A DNA stretch of 64,000 nt from Streptomyces nigrescens (GCA_024349765.1 AP026073.1:3100001-3164000), one strand, 5' to 3'; counted from the first letter of the stretch, positions 41,365 to 49,698 are shown. The notes: generated by a model not told the origin, from the letters alone. Made by a program: numbers and translations.

Positions 41365-42378
41365 ATGGCCGTGAAGTCCGATCCGCCGTTCCGGCGCATC
41401 GCCGACGAGATCGCGCGGCGCATCGATGAGGGTGAACTCGCCCCGGGCGAGCGCGTCCCGTCGACGCGTCAGATCGCCCGGGACTGGGGAGTCGCGCTCG
41501 CCACGGCCACGAAGGCCCTCACCGCGCTCCGCCTGGCAGGGCTGGTCGAGGCCCGGCCCCGGGTCGGCACCGTGGTGGCGGCCAAGGAACGCGCGGTGTC
41601 GGAGGGGGGCCGGCCCCCGGCCAAGCGCCAACCTCCGTCCTCGTCCTCGTCTTCGTCCCCGTTTCCGTCGCCGCCCCATGGCTCCTCCGATCGCGAACTG
41701 ACCCGCGAGCGGATCGTCCGTGCCGCTCTGGACATCGCCGACGGCGAAGGGCTGGCGGCGGTGTCGATGCGCAGCGTCGCCGCCAGGCTCGGTGTCGCCG
41801 CCATGTCCCCGTACCGGTACGTCAACAGCAAGGACGACCTGGTCCTGCTGATGGCCGATGCGGCCTTCGGCGAGGAGGGCTATCCGGTCGAGCCGCCGGA
41901 GGGGTGGCGGGCCCGGCTGGAGCTCGGCGCGCGCACGCTGTGGCGGATCTACCGCAGGCATCCCTGGCTCGCGCAAGTCGGCTCGCTCACCCGCCCCTTG
42001 ATGTTGCCGGCCCTGATGGTCCATGCGGAGTGGGCGCTCGCCGCCCTCGACGGCCACGGGCTCGACCCGGCAACCATGCTCGACCTGCACATCCTGCTCT
42101 ACAGCTACCTTCACGGGATCGCCGTGCATCTGGAGCGGGAAGCCCAGGCCGAGGCCGCCACCGGGCTGTCCGAGGACCAGTGGATGGACCACCAGACTCC
42201 CGCCTTCGAGGCGATCGCCGCGGCAACCCGGTACCCCGTGTTCGGCAGAATCACGGACAGTCTGAAGGACGGCTACGACCTCGACCTCGACACGTTCTTC
42301 GAGTTCGGCCTCAAGCCGCTGCTCGACGGTATCGCCCTGATCATCGAGGCCCCGCCCACCGCCCGCCGGCCCGCATGA
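41365..42378 (+). CDS. GntR-TetR double-HTH fusion regulator
   Basis: A 337-residue protein from ATG 41365 (GGGGAGGAG upstream). Residues about 6-75 are a GntR winged HTH (IADEIARRIDEGELAPGERVPSTRQIARDWG). A linker of Ser, Pro and Phe (about 90-112) follows, then a TetR HTH (about 115-165: RERIVRAALDIADGEGLAAVSMRSVAARLGVAAMSPYRYV) and a TetR_C_1-type ligand domain. Such fusions are known in actinobacteria. Two DNA-binding parts in one chain could recognise composite sites, or one part could be used for dimer assembly only. Confidence 0.87.
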   Translation: MAVKSDPPFRRIADEIARRIDEGELAPGERVPSTRQIARDWGVALATATKALTALRLAGLVEARPRVGTVVAAKERAVSEGGRPPAKRQPPSSSSSSSPFPSPPHGSSDRELTRERIVRAALDIADGEGLAAVSMRSVAARLGVAAMSPYRYVNSKDDLVLLMADAAFGEEGYPVEPPEGWRARLELGARTLWRIYRRHPWLAQVGSLTRPLMLPALMVHAEWALAALDGHGLDPATMLDLHILLYSYLHGIAVHLEREAQAEAATGLSEDQWMDHQTPAFEAIAAATRYPVFGRITDSLKDGYDLDLDTFFEFGLKPLLDGIALIIEAPPTARRPA

Positions 42379-42472
42379 CCGTGTGAAGCCGGGGACGGGA
42401 GGGGGCGTCCTCCCGGCCGCCGGTACCGCGAGGGGCCCGGTCGGTCGGTCGGTCGAGGCCGGTCGACCATCC

Positions 42473-42536
42473 GGTCAGGTGGTCAGGCGGTCAGGCGGTC
42501 AGGCCGTCAGGCGGTCAGGCGGTCAGGCCGTCAGGC
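42473..42536. repeat. Eight tandem copies of an 8-bp unit (GGTCAGGC)
   Basis: Eight perfect or one-mismatch copies: GGTCAGGT, three GGTCAGGC, CGTCAGGC, two GGTCAGGC, CGTCAGGC. A 4-bp microrepeat (GGTC/CGGT, about 42438-42455) lies just before it. The right end enters the last codons of the convergent TetR gene, whose stop (42523-42525) sits inside the array. Because 8 is not a multiple of 3, copy gain or loss would change the TetR C-terminus or its stop. Confidence 0.95.
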
Positions 42537-43104
42537 GGCGGACCAGGGCGACCAGACTCTCGCGCTGGGCTTCCGGTCCCGCCGTGGCGACGGCGGGCAT
42601 GAGCATGCAGGTCAGCTGCGGCAGTGTGAACCAGGAGGCGGTCAGTGCGATCACCGCGTGCATCAACTGGCCGGCGGTGACCTCGTCGCTGAGGGCCCCC
42701 GACTTCTGCGCCTGGGCGACCGCGGCGATCTTCTCGTCGTAATGGCCGGTGCGCTCGGACTCGGCGACCACCCGGTCCTGGTACTGCAGGCCTTCCCAGG
42801 CGAGCAGCCGCACGAAATGCGGGTGTTCGCGGTGGTAGTCGAAGACCCGGCCCGCATAGTCACCGAGGTCCCGCGCCTGTTCGGCGGTGAGGGGTACCGC
42901 AGCCGCGATCTTCTGCAGTTCGGATTCCAGCACCGCCACGAACAGCTTCTCCTTGCTGCCGAAGTACTGGTAGATCCGCTCCTTGTTGATACCCGCCCGG
43001 GTGGCCACCCGAGCCACCCGGGCGCCTTCGGGACCGAACTCGGCGAACTCCTCCACCGCCGCATCGAGCAGGAGCTGTTTCGTACGTGCTGTGTCCCAGG
43101 CCAT
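42523..43104 (-). CDS. TetR-family regulator with a repeat-encoded C-terminus
   Basis: A 193-residue TetR protein from ATG 43104. The HTH is clear: TKQLLLDAAVEEFAEFGPEGARVARVATRAGINKERIYQYFGSKEKLF (residues about 8-57). The C-terminal helices have LTASWFTLPQL and end in VRRLTA, the last residues being encoded by the 8-bp tandem repeat. Two matching operators (43124-43183) lie between it and the divergent small membrane protein gene, so it most likely represses both itself and that gene. Confidence 0.9.
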   Translation of the reverse strand: MAWDTARTKQLLLDAAVEEFAEFGPEGARVARVATRAGINKERIYQYFGSKEKLFVAVLESELQKIAAAVPLTAEQARDLGDYAGRVFDYHREHPHFVRLLAWEGLQYQDRVVAESERTGHYDEKIAAVAQAQKSGALSDEVTAGQLMHAVIALTASWFTLPQLTCMLMPAVATAGPEAQRESLVALVRRLTA

Positions 43105-43123
43105 GCCTCCACCCTAACCCACC

Positions 43124-43183
43124 TCCAACCAAAGGGTTGGACTTTGTTGCGGGCCTGTGCGAGACTCCAACTGAACGGTTGGA
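43124..43183. promoter_or_regulatory. Two copies of a TetR operator, TCCAAC-N6-GTTGGA
   Basis: Site 1 is 43124-43141 and site 2 is 43166-43183. Both are perfect 6-bp inverted repeats with six bases between, and their centres are 42 bp apart, four helical turns, on the same face of DNA. They fill the gap between the divergent TetR gene and the small membrane protein gene. Confidence 0.85.
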
Positions 43184-43219
43184 AATTACCTTGGCAACCC
43201 GCTTGAGCAGGAGAAACGC

Positions 43220-43498
43220 ATGTCCACGTCCGCGTCCACGTCCACGTCCAGGCCCGTCTCCAGGCCCGCGTCCGCGAGCACGCCTGCCTCCGTCCCGTCC
43301 GTCCACCGCCGCGCGCTGATCACCTGGCTCGCCGTCTATCCCACGATCACGGTCGTCCTCGGTCTGCTCGGCCCGGCCACCGCCCACCTGCCCCTGGTGC
43401 TGCGGACGCTGATACTCACCGCGATCGTCGTCCCCGTCGCCGTCTACGCGCTCGTCCCCTTGCTGATGAAGGCCAACGCCGCACTCACCCGCCGCTGA
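43220..43498 (+). CDS. Small two-helix membrane protein, probable TetR target
   Basis: A 92-residue protein from ATG 43220 (GGAGAAACGC upstream). The first 28 residues are a Ser/Thr/Pro/Ala stretch from a near-repeat of TCCACG/TCC triplets. Two hydrophobic helices follow (about 31-52 and 57-80) with HLPLVLRTLIL between them. The form is common next to TetR regulators and monooxygenases in Streptomyces; function unknown. Its stop codon meets the broken end of the aldehyde dehydrogenase remnant. Confidence 0.72.
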   Translation: MSTSASTSTSRPVSRPASASTPASVPSVHRRALITWLAVYPTITVVLGLLGPATAHLPLVLRTLILTAIVVPVAVYALVPLLMKANAALTRR

Positions 43499-44129
43499 CC
43501 CGCGCAGACGACGTCGAGTACGCCGGGCGGGAGGTGCTCGGCGGCCAGACGGGCGAGGGGTGCGGCGGGGACGGGGTGGCGTCGGACGGTTTCAGCACCA
43601 CGGTGTTGCCGGCGGCCAGCGCGGGCGCGATCTTCCACACGGCCATCATCAGGGGGTGGTTCCACGGCGTGATCTGGGCGCAGACGCCGACCGGTTCGCG
43701 GCGCAGGACGGAGGTGCGGCCCGGGGTGTACTCGGCGGCCGTCGCGCCCGGGAGGTTCCGGGCGGCTCCCGCGAAGTACCGCAACACGTCCACGATCGCG
43801 GGCAGTTCGTCCGCCAGGAAGAGGGCGCGCGGCTTGCCCGTGTCGGTCACCTCGGCGTCCGCCAGCGCGTCCGCCTCCCGCTCCAGGGCGTCGGCGATGC
43901 GGAGCAGTGTGGTCTGCCGGTGCCCGGGAGTCGTCGTCGACCAGCTTTGGAAGGCATCCTCGGCGGCCCGGCAGGCCGCGTCCACGTCCTCGGGTCCGGA
44001 GCGTGGGGCCGTGCCGTGCGGGAGGCCGGTGGCCGGGTTGACCAGCGACAGCGTGGCACCTGAAGTGGCCGGCGCCTCCTTGCCGTTGACGTGGTAGAGG
44101 ACGGTCGTGCGGCGGTCGGTGTCAGCCAC
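43497..44129 (-). pseudogene. Remnant of an aminobutyraldehyde-type dehydrogenase
   Basis: GTG 44129 opens the N-terminal domain of an NAD-dependent aldehyde dehydrogenase (LVNPATG, AAEDAFQSWS, DTGKP, PVGVCAQITPWNHPLMMAVWKIAPALAAGNTVVLKPSD), closest to gamma-aminobutyraldehyde dehydrogenases. After KPSDATP (near 43580) the frame breaks; the family sequence resumes in another frame (LARLAAEHLPPGVLDVVC) and then stops at the junction with the small membrane protein gene at 43498. About 250 residues are gone, including the catalytic Glu and Cys. It cannot be an active enzyme. Confidence 0.85.
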
Positions 44130-44225
44130 GGCGCAGGGCCTCCTCGGCGGCGGCACGGCCGGTGCGGACGGTGCCCTCCAGACGGTCACCCTGGACACGG
44201 CACTCACGTCCATCTGGCGCCATGT
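44122..44225 (-). pseudogene. C-terminal scrap of a flavin amine oxidoreductase (tentative)
   Basis: The last 20 residues of a frame ending at 44122, RLEGTVRTGRAAAEEALRRG, look like the closing helix of FAD-dependent amine oxidoreductases, where an (L/M)EGAVRSGxRAA motif sits beside the flavin. The stop overlaps the start of the dehydrogenase remnant by eight bases, as expected of operon neighbours. Upstream the similarity fades by about 44225. Short, so the assignment is tentative. The rest of the gap to 44481 shows no gene; a plus-strand frame ending at 44269 (WRHVSAALGLPDTLPTD) may be another scrap. Confidence 0.35.
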
Positions 44226-44481
44226 CTCCGCGGCGCTCGGCCTGCCGGACACCCTGCCCACGGACTGACGTCCCCGGCGCGCCGACCCTCCGCGGACCGG
44301 GGGAGGAAGCCCGGTTCCTACTGTGAACAACGCGGCGCGCCCTGCCCTCGGTTCCCGTCCGAGCTGTGACATTCCTCCGACCCTCCGCGCCTTCCCGCGG
44401 CCCCCGCCACCTGCGCATACTCCAGGACCGCCGTGCCTCAACTGCCCAGGGGCGACGGCCGATTGGATGGAGTGAAGGGGA

Positions 44482-45384
44482 ATGATGACATCGGACACGG
44501 TCTCCGCGGCGGACGCGGGCACCTGGCTGCTCGGTGATCGTGAGGTCAACCGGCTCGGCCTGGGCGCCATGCGGCTGACCGGCAGCGCCGCCTTCCACGA
44601 CGGCACCCCCAGCGACCGCGCCCGGGCAGCCGAAGTACTGCGTCGCGCGGTCGAGCTCGGGGTGAACCACATCGACACCGCGGCGTTCTACTTCTCCCGG
44701 CTGCGCTCCGCCAACGAACTGATCAACTCGACGTTGGCGCCGTACCCGGACGACCTCGTCATCACCACCAAGGTCGGCCCGGCCAGGGGCGCTTGCGGCG
44801 AGTGGACCGCCCCCGCGCGGCCCGACCAGCTGCGCGGCCAGGTCGAGGAGAACCTGCGCCAACTCGGCCGCGACCACCTCGACGTGGTCAACCTGCGCCT
44901 CATGGGCCAGCCCTCCGTCGGCGAGCACTTCGGTGCCCTCGCCGAGCTGCGCGAAGCCGGCCTCGTCCGTCACCTCGGCCTCTCCAACGCCCGCCCGGAG
45001 CACCTGGCCGAGGCCCTGACGATCGCACCGGTGGTGTGCGTCCAGAACCGGTACGGCCTCGACGCACCCGACGGCGCACGGATGCTGGACGAATGCGCCG
45101 CACGCGGCATCGCGTTCGTGCCCTTCTTCGCCATCGCCGGGGACGGACGCGAGGCGGGGGTCGTCCGTGCCGAGCACGACGAGGTCCGCGCCGTCGCCCG
45201 CACCCACGGTGCCTCACCGGCACAGGTACGTCTGGCCTGGACCCTGGGACAAGGCGCCCATGTGCTGGCCATCCCGGGGACCGGAAACCCGGATCACCTC
45301 GTCGACAATGTGGCGGCCGGCGCGCTGCGGCTGACGGAGGAGGATCGCCGGATCCTCGATGCGATCGGCCGCACCGCACCCTGA
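44482..45384 (+). CDS. Aldo/keto reductase family protein
   Basis: A 300-residue TIM-barrel AKR from ATG 44482 (GAAGGGGA upstream). NRLGLGAMRLTG, GVNHIDTAAFYF (Asp and Tyr of the tetrad), ITTKVG (Lys), RHLGLSNA and QNRYGL follow in order. The strand that normally ends in the catalytic His reads VVNLRLMG, so the tetrad His is replaced by Arg or Leu, as in a known actinobacterial subgroup. It looks intact and of normal length, although genes on both sides are damaged. Confidence 0.85.
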   Translation: MMTSDTVSAADAGTWLLGDREVNRLGLGAMRLTGSAAFHDGTPSDRARAAEVLRRAVELGVNHIDTAAFYFSRLRSANELINSTLAPYPDDLVITTKVGPARGACGEWTAPARPDQLRGQVEENLRQLGRDHLDVVNLRLMGQPSVGEHFGALAELREAGLVRHLGLSNARPEHLAEALTIAPVVCVQNRYGLDAPDGARMLDECAARGIAFVPFFAIAGDGREAGVVRAEHDEVRAVARTHGASPAQVRLAWTLGQGAHVLAIPGTGNPDHLVDNVAAGALRLTEEDRRILDAIGRTAP

Positions 45385-45560
45385 CGCCGGCTCACGGCAG
45401 CCGTGCGTGACGCCGTTCCGGAACCGGCCCCACCGGTGACCGGGCCGCCGACGCTCTCCCGCCGGGCAGTGCCACGTCCGTATTCCGCCGGACACTCCCG
45501 GGCGCGGTGACCAGACTCAACGCCTGTCACCACCAGCGCCTGCGGGAGAGGTCACCACAC

Positions 45561-46682
45561 GTGAGACAGCGCGACGAGACAAGGGGGGCCGCCACAGAGG
45601 CCCGGTCATCCGTCGAAGCCGAACAGGAGCCGCTCCTCGCCCTCGGTGCGACGCTCGCCCTCGGCGCGGTGCTCGCGCTGCTGAGCACCACCTTGGTGTC
45701 GGTCGGCATCGGCAGGCTCGCCGAGGAGTTCTCGGCACCGCTGTCGACCGTGCAGTGGGTGAGCACCGCCTACCTGTTGGCCCTGGCGGTCTCCATTCCG
45801 GCCGCCGGCTGGGCCATGGACCGCTTCGGTGAGAAGCGGCTGTGGCAGGTGTCGCTCGTCGTCTACCTGGTCGGGTGTGGGGCGGCGGCGCTCGCCCGGA
45901 CCGTCGACGTGCTGATCGCGGCACGCGTGGTGCAGGGGGTCGGCGCCGCGATGTTCGAGCCGATCATGCTCACCATGCTGGCGCGCGCTGCGGGCCCCCG
46001 CCGGGTCACCCGCGTGATGAGCCTCGTCCAGATCCCGATCACCATGGCACCGGTCTTCGGGCCCGTGGTGGGAGGCGTCCTCCTCAACGCACTTGACTGG
46101 CAGTGGCTGTTCTGGCTCAACGTTCCGGTGGGCGTGCTCTGCGCGCTGCTGGCCCAGCGGCTGCTTCCGCAAGACCCCCCACGGGCCTCCCGCTCCGCCG
46201 CCCGCCTGGACGTGACCGGACTCGCGCTGCTGCCCGCGGGACTGGCCGCGCTCATGCTCGGCCTCTCCCAGGCGGCCGGTACCGGCACCGGGGACGGCGG
46301 CGGTGCCCCGGCCCGGGACCTCCTCGTCCCCGTCTCCCTGCTCGCCGGGACCCTGCTGTTCGTCGGGTACGTCGTGCACGCGCTCCGTACGCGCAAGGCG
46401 CCGCTGATCGATCTCCGGCTGTTCGGGGCGGGCCCCGCGCTCTCCGCGGGCTTCACCAGCGTCGCCCCGCAGAGCGCCGGACGCGCCAGCAGCGTGCTGA
46501 TCGCGGCCATCCAGTTGGGCGGCTCCGTCGGTACCGCCCTCCTCGCGGTGGTGCTCCAGCGGCAGCTCGCCCACACCCCCACGGCCGCCGTCGCCTACGC
46601 CGCCACCTTCTGGTGGACGCTGGCGCTCTGCGCACTGGGCGCCGTCACCGCCCTCTTCCTCCCCCGTTCCGAACGCAGTTGA
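45561..46682 (+). pseudogene. DHA2-type MFS drug pump with internal deletion
   Basis: From GTG 45561 the frame follows the 14-helix DHA2 family: helix 1, motif A GWAMDRFGEKR, RVVQGVGAAMFEPIMLTMLAR (motif C region) and DLRLFGAGPALSAG. After FTS near 46460 it jumps directly to VAPQSAGRASSVLIAAIQLGGSVGTALLAVVLQRQ, a segment normally about 110 residues further on. Three or four helices of the second half are therefore missing. The frame stays open (373 residues against about 480). A working pump is unlikely. An array of 8-bp repeats follows its stop. Confidence 0.78.
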
Positions 46683-46720
46683 GAGCTTGAGAGCTCGAGA
46701 GCCTGAGAGGTTGAGAGAAC
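46681..46720. repeat. Five 8-bp GAGAGNNN repeats
   Basis: GAGAGCTT, GAGAGCTC, GAGAGCCT, GAGAGGTT and GAGAGAAC follow without gaps between the end of the MFS pseudogene and the ATG of the SDR remnant. The last unit is placed where the ribosome site would be (GAGAG, three bases before ACATG). Confidence 0.85.
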
Positions 46721-46722
46721 AC

Positions 46723-47179
46723 ATGGCACACCTTCCCGAGAACACCGGCGACCCCCTGAGGGGCAGAGTCGCCTTGGTGACCGGGGGATCCCGCGGCATA
46801 GGCGCCTCCATCGCCGAACGCCTGGCTTCCGGACGGCGGGCGCATCATCACGATCGGCAGCGTCAACGCGGACCGGATGCCCTTCGCCGGGGGCTCCGTC
46901 TACGCCATGACCAAGGCGGCCGTCGCGGGCCTCACCCGCGGACTCGCCCGCGAACTGGGCCCCCGCGGGATCACCGTCACCAACATCCAGCCCGGCCCCA
47001 CCGACACGGCCGCCAACCCCGCGCACGGCCCCCTGGCGGACGCCATGCGCGGCTGGACGGCCCTGAACCGCTTCGCGACCCCCGAGGAGATCGCCGTACT
47101 GACCGCCTACCTGGCCGGACCGGAATCCGCCTTCATCACCGGCACCAGCCTCACCATCGACGGCGGCTTCGCCGCCTGA
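46723..47179 (+). pseudogene. Short-chain dehydrogenase with frameshifting internal deletion
   Basis: ATG 46723 starts an SDR: RGRVALVTGGSRGIGASIAERLAS, with the full cofactor loop. At about 46830 the frame and sequence break. From 46838 a different frame continues with GRIITIGSVNADRMPFAGGSVYAMTKAAVAGL, holding the Ser and Tyr-x-x-x-Lys, through to IDGGFAA* at 47179. About 100 residues between them (NNAG region) are missing, with a shift of frame. No complete protein can be made. Confidence 0.88.
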
Positions 47180-47315
47180 CCCCACCGGCCCGCGTTCCGC
47201 TTCTCCCGGAATGCCGTCATCGTCATCGTCCGCACCCCCGTGAACACCGGGAAAGGTACGCGCCGGTAGCGGAGTCCGGCCTTCAACTGTTCGGTTCCGC
47301 TTCACTTTTGGAGTT

Positions 47316-47345
47316 CTGACAACTTCATGACGGGCCTCCTACGGT
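47316..47345 (+). promoter_or_regulatory. Promoter of the phosphoesterase operon
   Basis: CTGACA (47316-47321), 18 bp, TACGGT (47340-47345). TTCAT follows the -35 by two bases (47324-47328), exactly as in the secreted nuclease promoter at 2986-3014. TTC triplets upstream at 11-base spacing (about 47290 and 47301) hint at PHO-box-like repeats but are not a clear match. Confidence 0.45.
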
Positions 47346-47410
47346 TGCCTCGCTTCAACGAGAGAACGCCACTCCCCGCGCCGTCCACGGTTCTTTCTCG
47401 GAGGTCCGCT

Positions 47411-48304
47411 GTGTCCATGTTCTCCCGTATCCGACGGCCGCGCCGGTCCGTCTCGCTCTTCGGTGCCACCGGCCTCGTGGCCGCCTCGCTCGGGCTGTGG
47501 GGCAGCGCCCCCGGCGTCGCGCAGGCCGCGGCGCTGCCGACGCCCGACCACGTCGTGGTCGTGGTGTTCGAGAACCACGCCTACGAGCAGGTCATCGGCA
47601 GTTCGAGCGCTCCGTACCTGAACAACACGCTCAAGGCCGGTGGTGCCAACCTCACCAACTCCTTCGCGCTGACCCACCCCAGCCAGCCCAACTACATGGA
47701 CCTGTTCTCCGGCGCCACGCAGGGCGTCACCGACGACAGCTGCTACACCCCGCAGTTCTCCGGCGCCGCCAACCTCGGCTCCGAGCTGATAGCCGCCGGC
47801 AAGACCTGGGGCAGCTACAACGAGGGCCTGCCCTCCGAGGGCTCCACGACGTGCACCAACAGCGCCACCAAGTACGCGCGGAAGCACAACCCGTGGTTCG
47901 CGTTCAACAACGTGCCGCTGAACACCGCCCACACCTTCAGCCAGTTCCCGACGAACTACAGCACGCTGCCGAAGGTCTCGTACGTCGTGCCGAACCTGTG
48001 CAACGACATGCACGACTGCTCGATCACCACCGGCGACAACTGGCTGAAGAACAATCTCGACGCCTACGCCCAGTGGGCCAAGAACAACAACAGCCTGCTC
48101 CTCGTCACCTTCGACGAGGACGACCGGTCCCACAACAACCACATCGCCACGGTGCTCTACGGAGCGCACGTCACCCCGGGCAGCTCGTCCACCGCGACGT
48201 ACAACCACTACAACGTCCTCCGGACCGTCGAAGACCTGGCCGGCCTGACCACGCACGCCGGCAACGCCGCCTCCGCCTCCGACATCACCGGCATCTGGAA
48301 CTGA
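47411..48304 (+). CDS. Secreted phosphoesterase (acid phosphatase / phospholipase C family)
   Basis: A 297-residue protein from GTG 47411 with GGAGG seven bases upstream; the ATG two codons later is possible. A long basic signal peptide ends near GVAQAA (about 40). The mature part has HVVVVVFENHAYEQVIGS (Glu-Asn metal site), LTHPSQPNYMDLFSG, PNLCNDMHDCS and LLVTFDEDD, the metal ligand motifs of the phosphoesterase family that holds phospholipase C and AcpA-type acid phosphatases. It likely frees phosphate from esters outside the cell. Next genes follow in the same operon. Confidence 0.9.
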   Translation: MSMFSRIRRPRRSVSLFGATGLVAASLGLWGSAPGVAQAAALPTPDHVVVVVFENHAYEQVIGSSSAPYLNNTLKAGGANLTNSFALTHPSQPNYMDLFSGATQGVTDDSCYTPQFSGAANLGSELIAAGKTWGSYNEGLPSEGSTTCTNSATKYARKHNPWFAFNNVPLNTAHTFSQFPTNYSTLPKVSYVVPNLCNDMHDCSITTGDNWLKNNLDAYAQWAKNNNSLLLVTFDEDDRSHNNHIATVLYGAHVTPGSSSTATYNHYNVLRTVEDLAGLTTHAGNAASASDITGIWN

Positions 48305-48309
48305 CCACC

Positions 48310-49698
48310 GTGTACGTAGCAGACAGCCGTACCACCCCTGCTCCGGCCGACCCGGGTACCCGCCCGGGCGGCCGGGGCAGGGCCCTGCCGCACACCAAGG
48401 CCGCGACCGCGCTGCGGGCCGTGCCCCGGACCGTGCTCGTCCTCGGCACGGTCAGCCTCATCACCGACGTCTCCTCCGAGATGGTCACCGCCGTCCTCCC
48501 GCTCTACCTGGTCGCCACACTGGGCCTGTCCCCGCTGGGCTTCGGCCTGCTGGACGGGGTCTACAACGGCGTCAGCGCCCTGGTCCGGCTGGTCGGCGGT
48601 CATCTCGCCGACCGCGGTGGGCGGCACAAGGCCGCAGCCGCCGTGGGGTACGGGCTCTCCGCGCTGTGCAAACCGTTGCTGCTGCTCGCCCACAGCGTGC
48701 CGCTGATCAGCCTGGTGCTCGCCGCCGACCGCACCGGCAAGGGGCTGCGCACGGCACCGCGCGACGCGATGATCTCGTTGGCCTCCTCGCCCCGGACACA
48801 GGGGCGTTCGTTCGGTGTGCACCGTGCCATGGACACCGCCGGAGCCCTGCTGGGGCCGGTCACCGCCTTCGCCGTCCTGCGGGTGGCGGCCGGGGGCTAC
48901 GACGCCGTGTTCACCGTGAGCTTCTGCGTCGCCGTGACCGGTGTGCTGGTCCTGCTGCTCTTCGTGCCGGGCCGCACCCCGTCGCCCGGGACCCCGGCTC
49001 CCACCGCGCGGGTCTCCCTGGCCGCGGCGGCCGGCCTGCTGCGCCGGGCCGAGCTGCGACGGCTCACCCTGTGCGCGCTGCTGCTGGGACTGGCCACGGT
49101 CTCCGACTCCTTCCTCTACCTGCTGCTGCAGCGGCGCCTGGACCTGGCCCAGGAGTGGTTCCCGCTGCTGCCGGTCGCCACCGCGGGCTCCTTCCTGCTG
49201 CTGGCCATCCCCCTCGGCAGGGCCGCCGACTGCTGGGGCCGGTGGCGGACCTTCCTGGCCGGGCACCTGGGCCTTCTGCTCGCGTACGGGCTGGTGCTGG
49301 CGCCGGTCCACGCGCCCGTGTTGCCGGTGGTGGCCGTGGTGCTCGTCCTGCACGGCGCGTTCTACGCCGCGACCGACGGGGTACTGATGGCGGCGGCCGC
49401 CGGCGTGACACCGCCGCAGCTGCGCTCCAGCGGCCTGGCCCTCGTCCAGACCGGTCAGGCCGGGGCCCGCTTCGCCTGCTCCGTACTCTTCGGCGCCGCC
49501 TGGACGGCGTGGGGAGACCGGACCGCGCTGTCCGCCGCCGCGGTGGCGCTGGCGGCGAGCGCGGGCGTGTGCGCACTGCTCCGGCCGCTGCGTACGGGCA
49601 CGGAGGCGGCGGCGACGGAGGACGGCCCGGCCGCACCCTCCACCACCGTCGAACCGCCCACGACCGACCCCGCGCCCACGACGGAGGCCGCCGGATGA
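48310..49698 (+). CDS. MFS transporter, operon partner of the phosphoesterase
   Basis: A 462-residue 12-helix protein starting with GTG 48310, five bases after the phosphoesterase stop. LITDVSSEMVTAVLPLYLV in helix 1, GGHLADRGGRHK (motif A) and LAADRTGKGLRTAPRDAMI are typical of a family of MFS proteins known in bacteria near TolB- or phosphatase-type genes. A Pro/Thr-rich C-terminal tail ends it. No ribosome site is seen, so translation probably depends on coupling. It might import the phosphatase product or export a molecule. Confidence 0.84.
   Translation: MYVADSRTTPAPADPGTRPGGRGRALPHTKAATALRAVPRTVLVLGTVSLITDVSSEMVTAVLPLYLVATLGLSPLGFGLLDGVYNGVSALVRLVGGHLADRGGRHKAAAAVGYGLSALCKPLLLLAHSVPLISLVLAADRTGKGLRTAPRDAMISLASSPRTQGRSFGVHRAMDTAGALLGPVTAFAVLRVAAGGYDAVFTVSFCVAVTGVLVLLLFVPGRTPSPGTPAPTARVSLAAAAGLLRRAELRRLTLCALLLGLATVSDSFLYLLLQRRLDLAQEWFPLLPVATAGSFLLLAIPLGRAADCWGRWRTFLAGHLGLLLAYGLVLAPVHAPVLPVVAVVLVLHGAFYAATDGVLMAAAAGVTPPQLRSSGLALVQTGQAGARFACSVLFGAAWTAWGDRTALSAAAVALAASAGVCALLRPLRTGTEAAATEDGPAAPSTTVEPPTTDPAPTTEAAG

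Noticed and set aside
42473-42536. Tandem repeats as a CRISPR array
   Set aside because: Units are 8 bp with no spacers; this is a simple tandem repeat.
47281-47345. A canonical PHO box before the phosphoesterase gene
   Set aside because: TTC triplets are present, but only one pair keeps the 11-base spacing and the GTTCAYC core is missing, so I report only a promoter and a shared TTCAT element.
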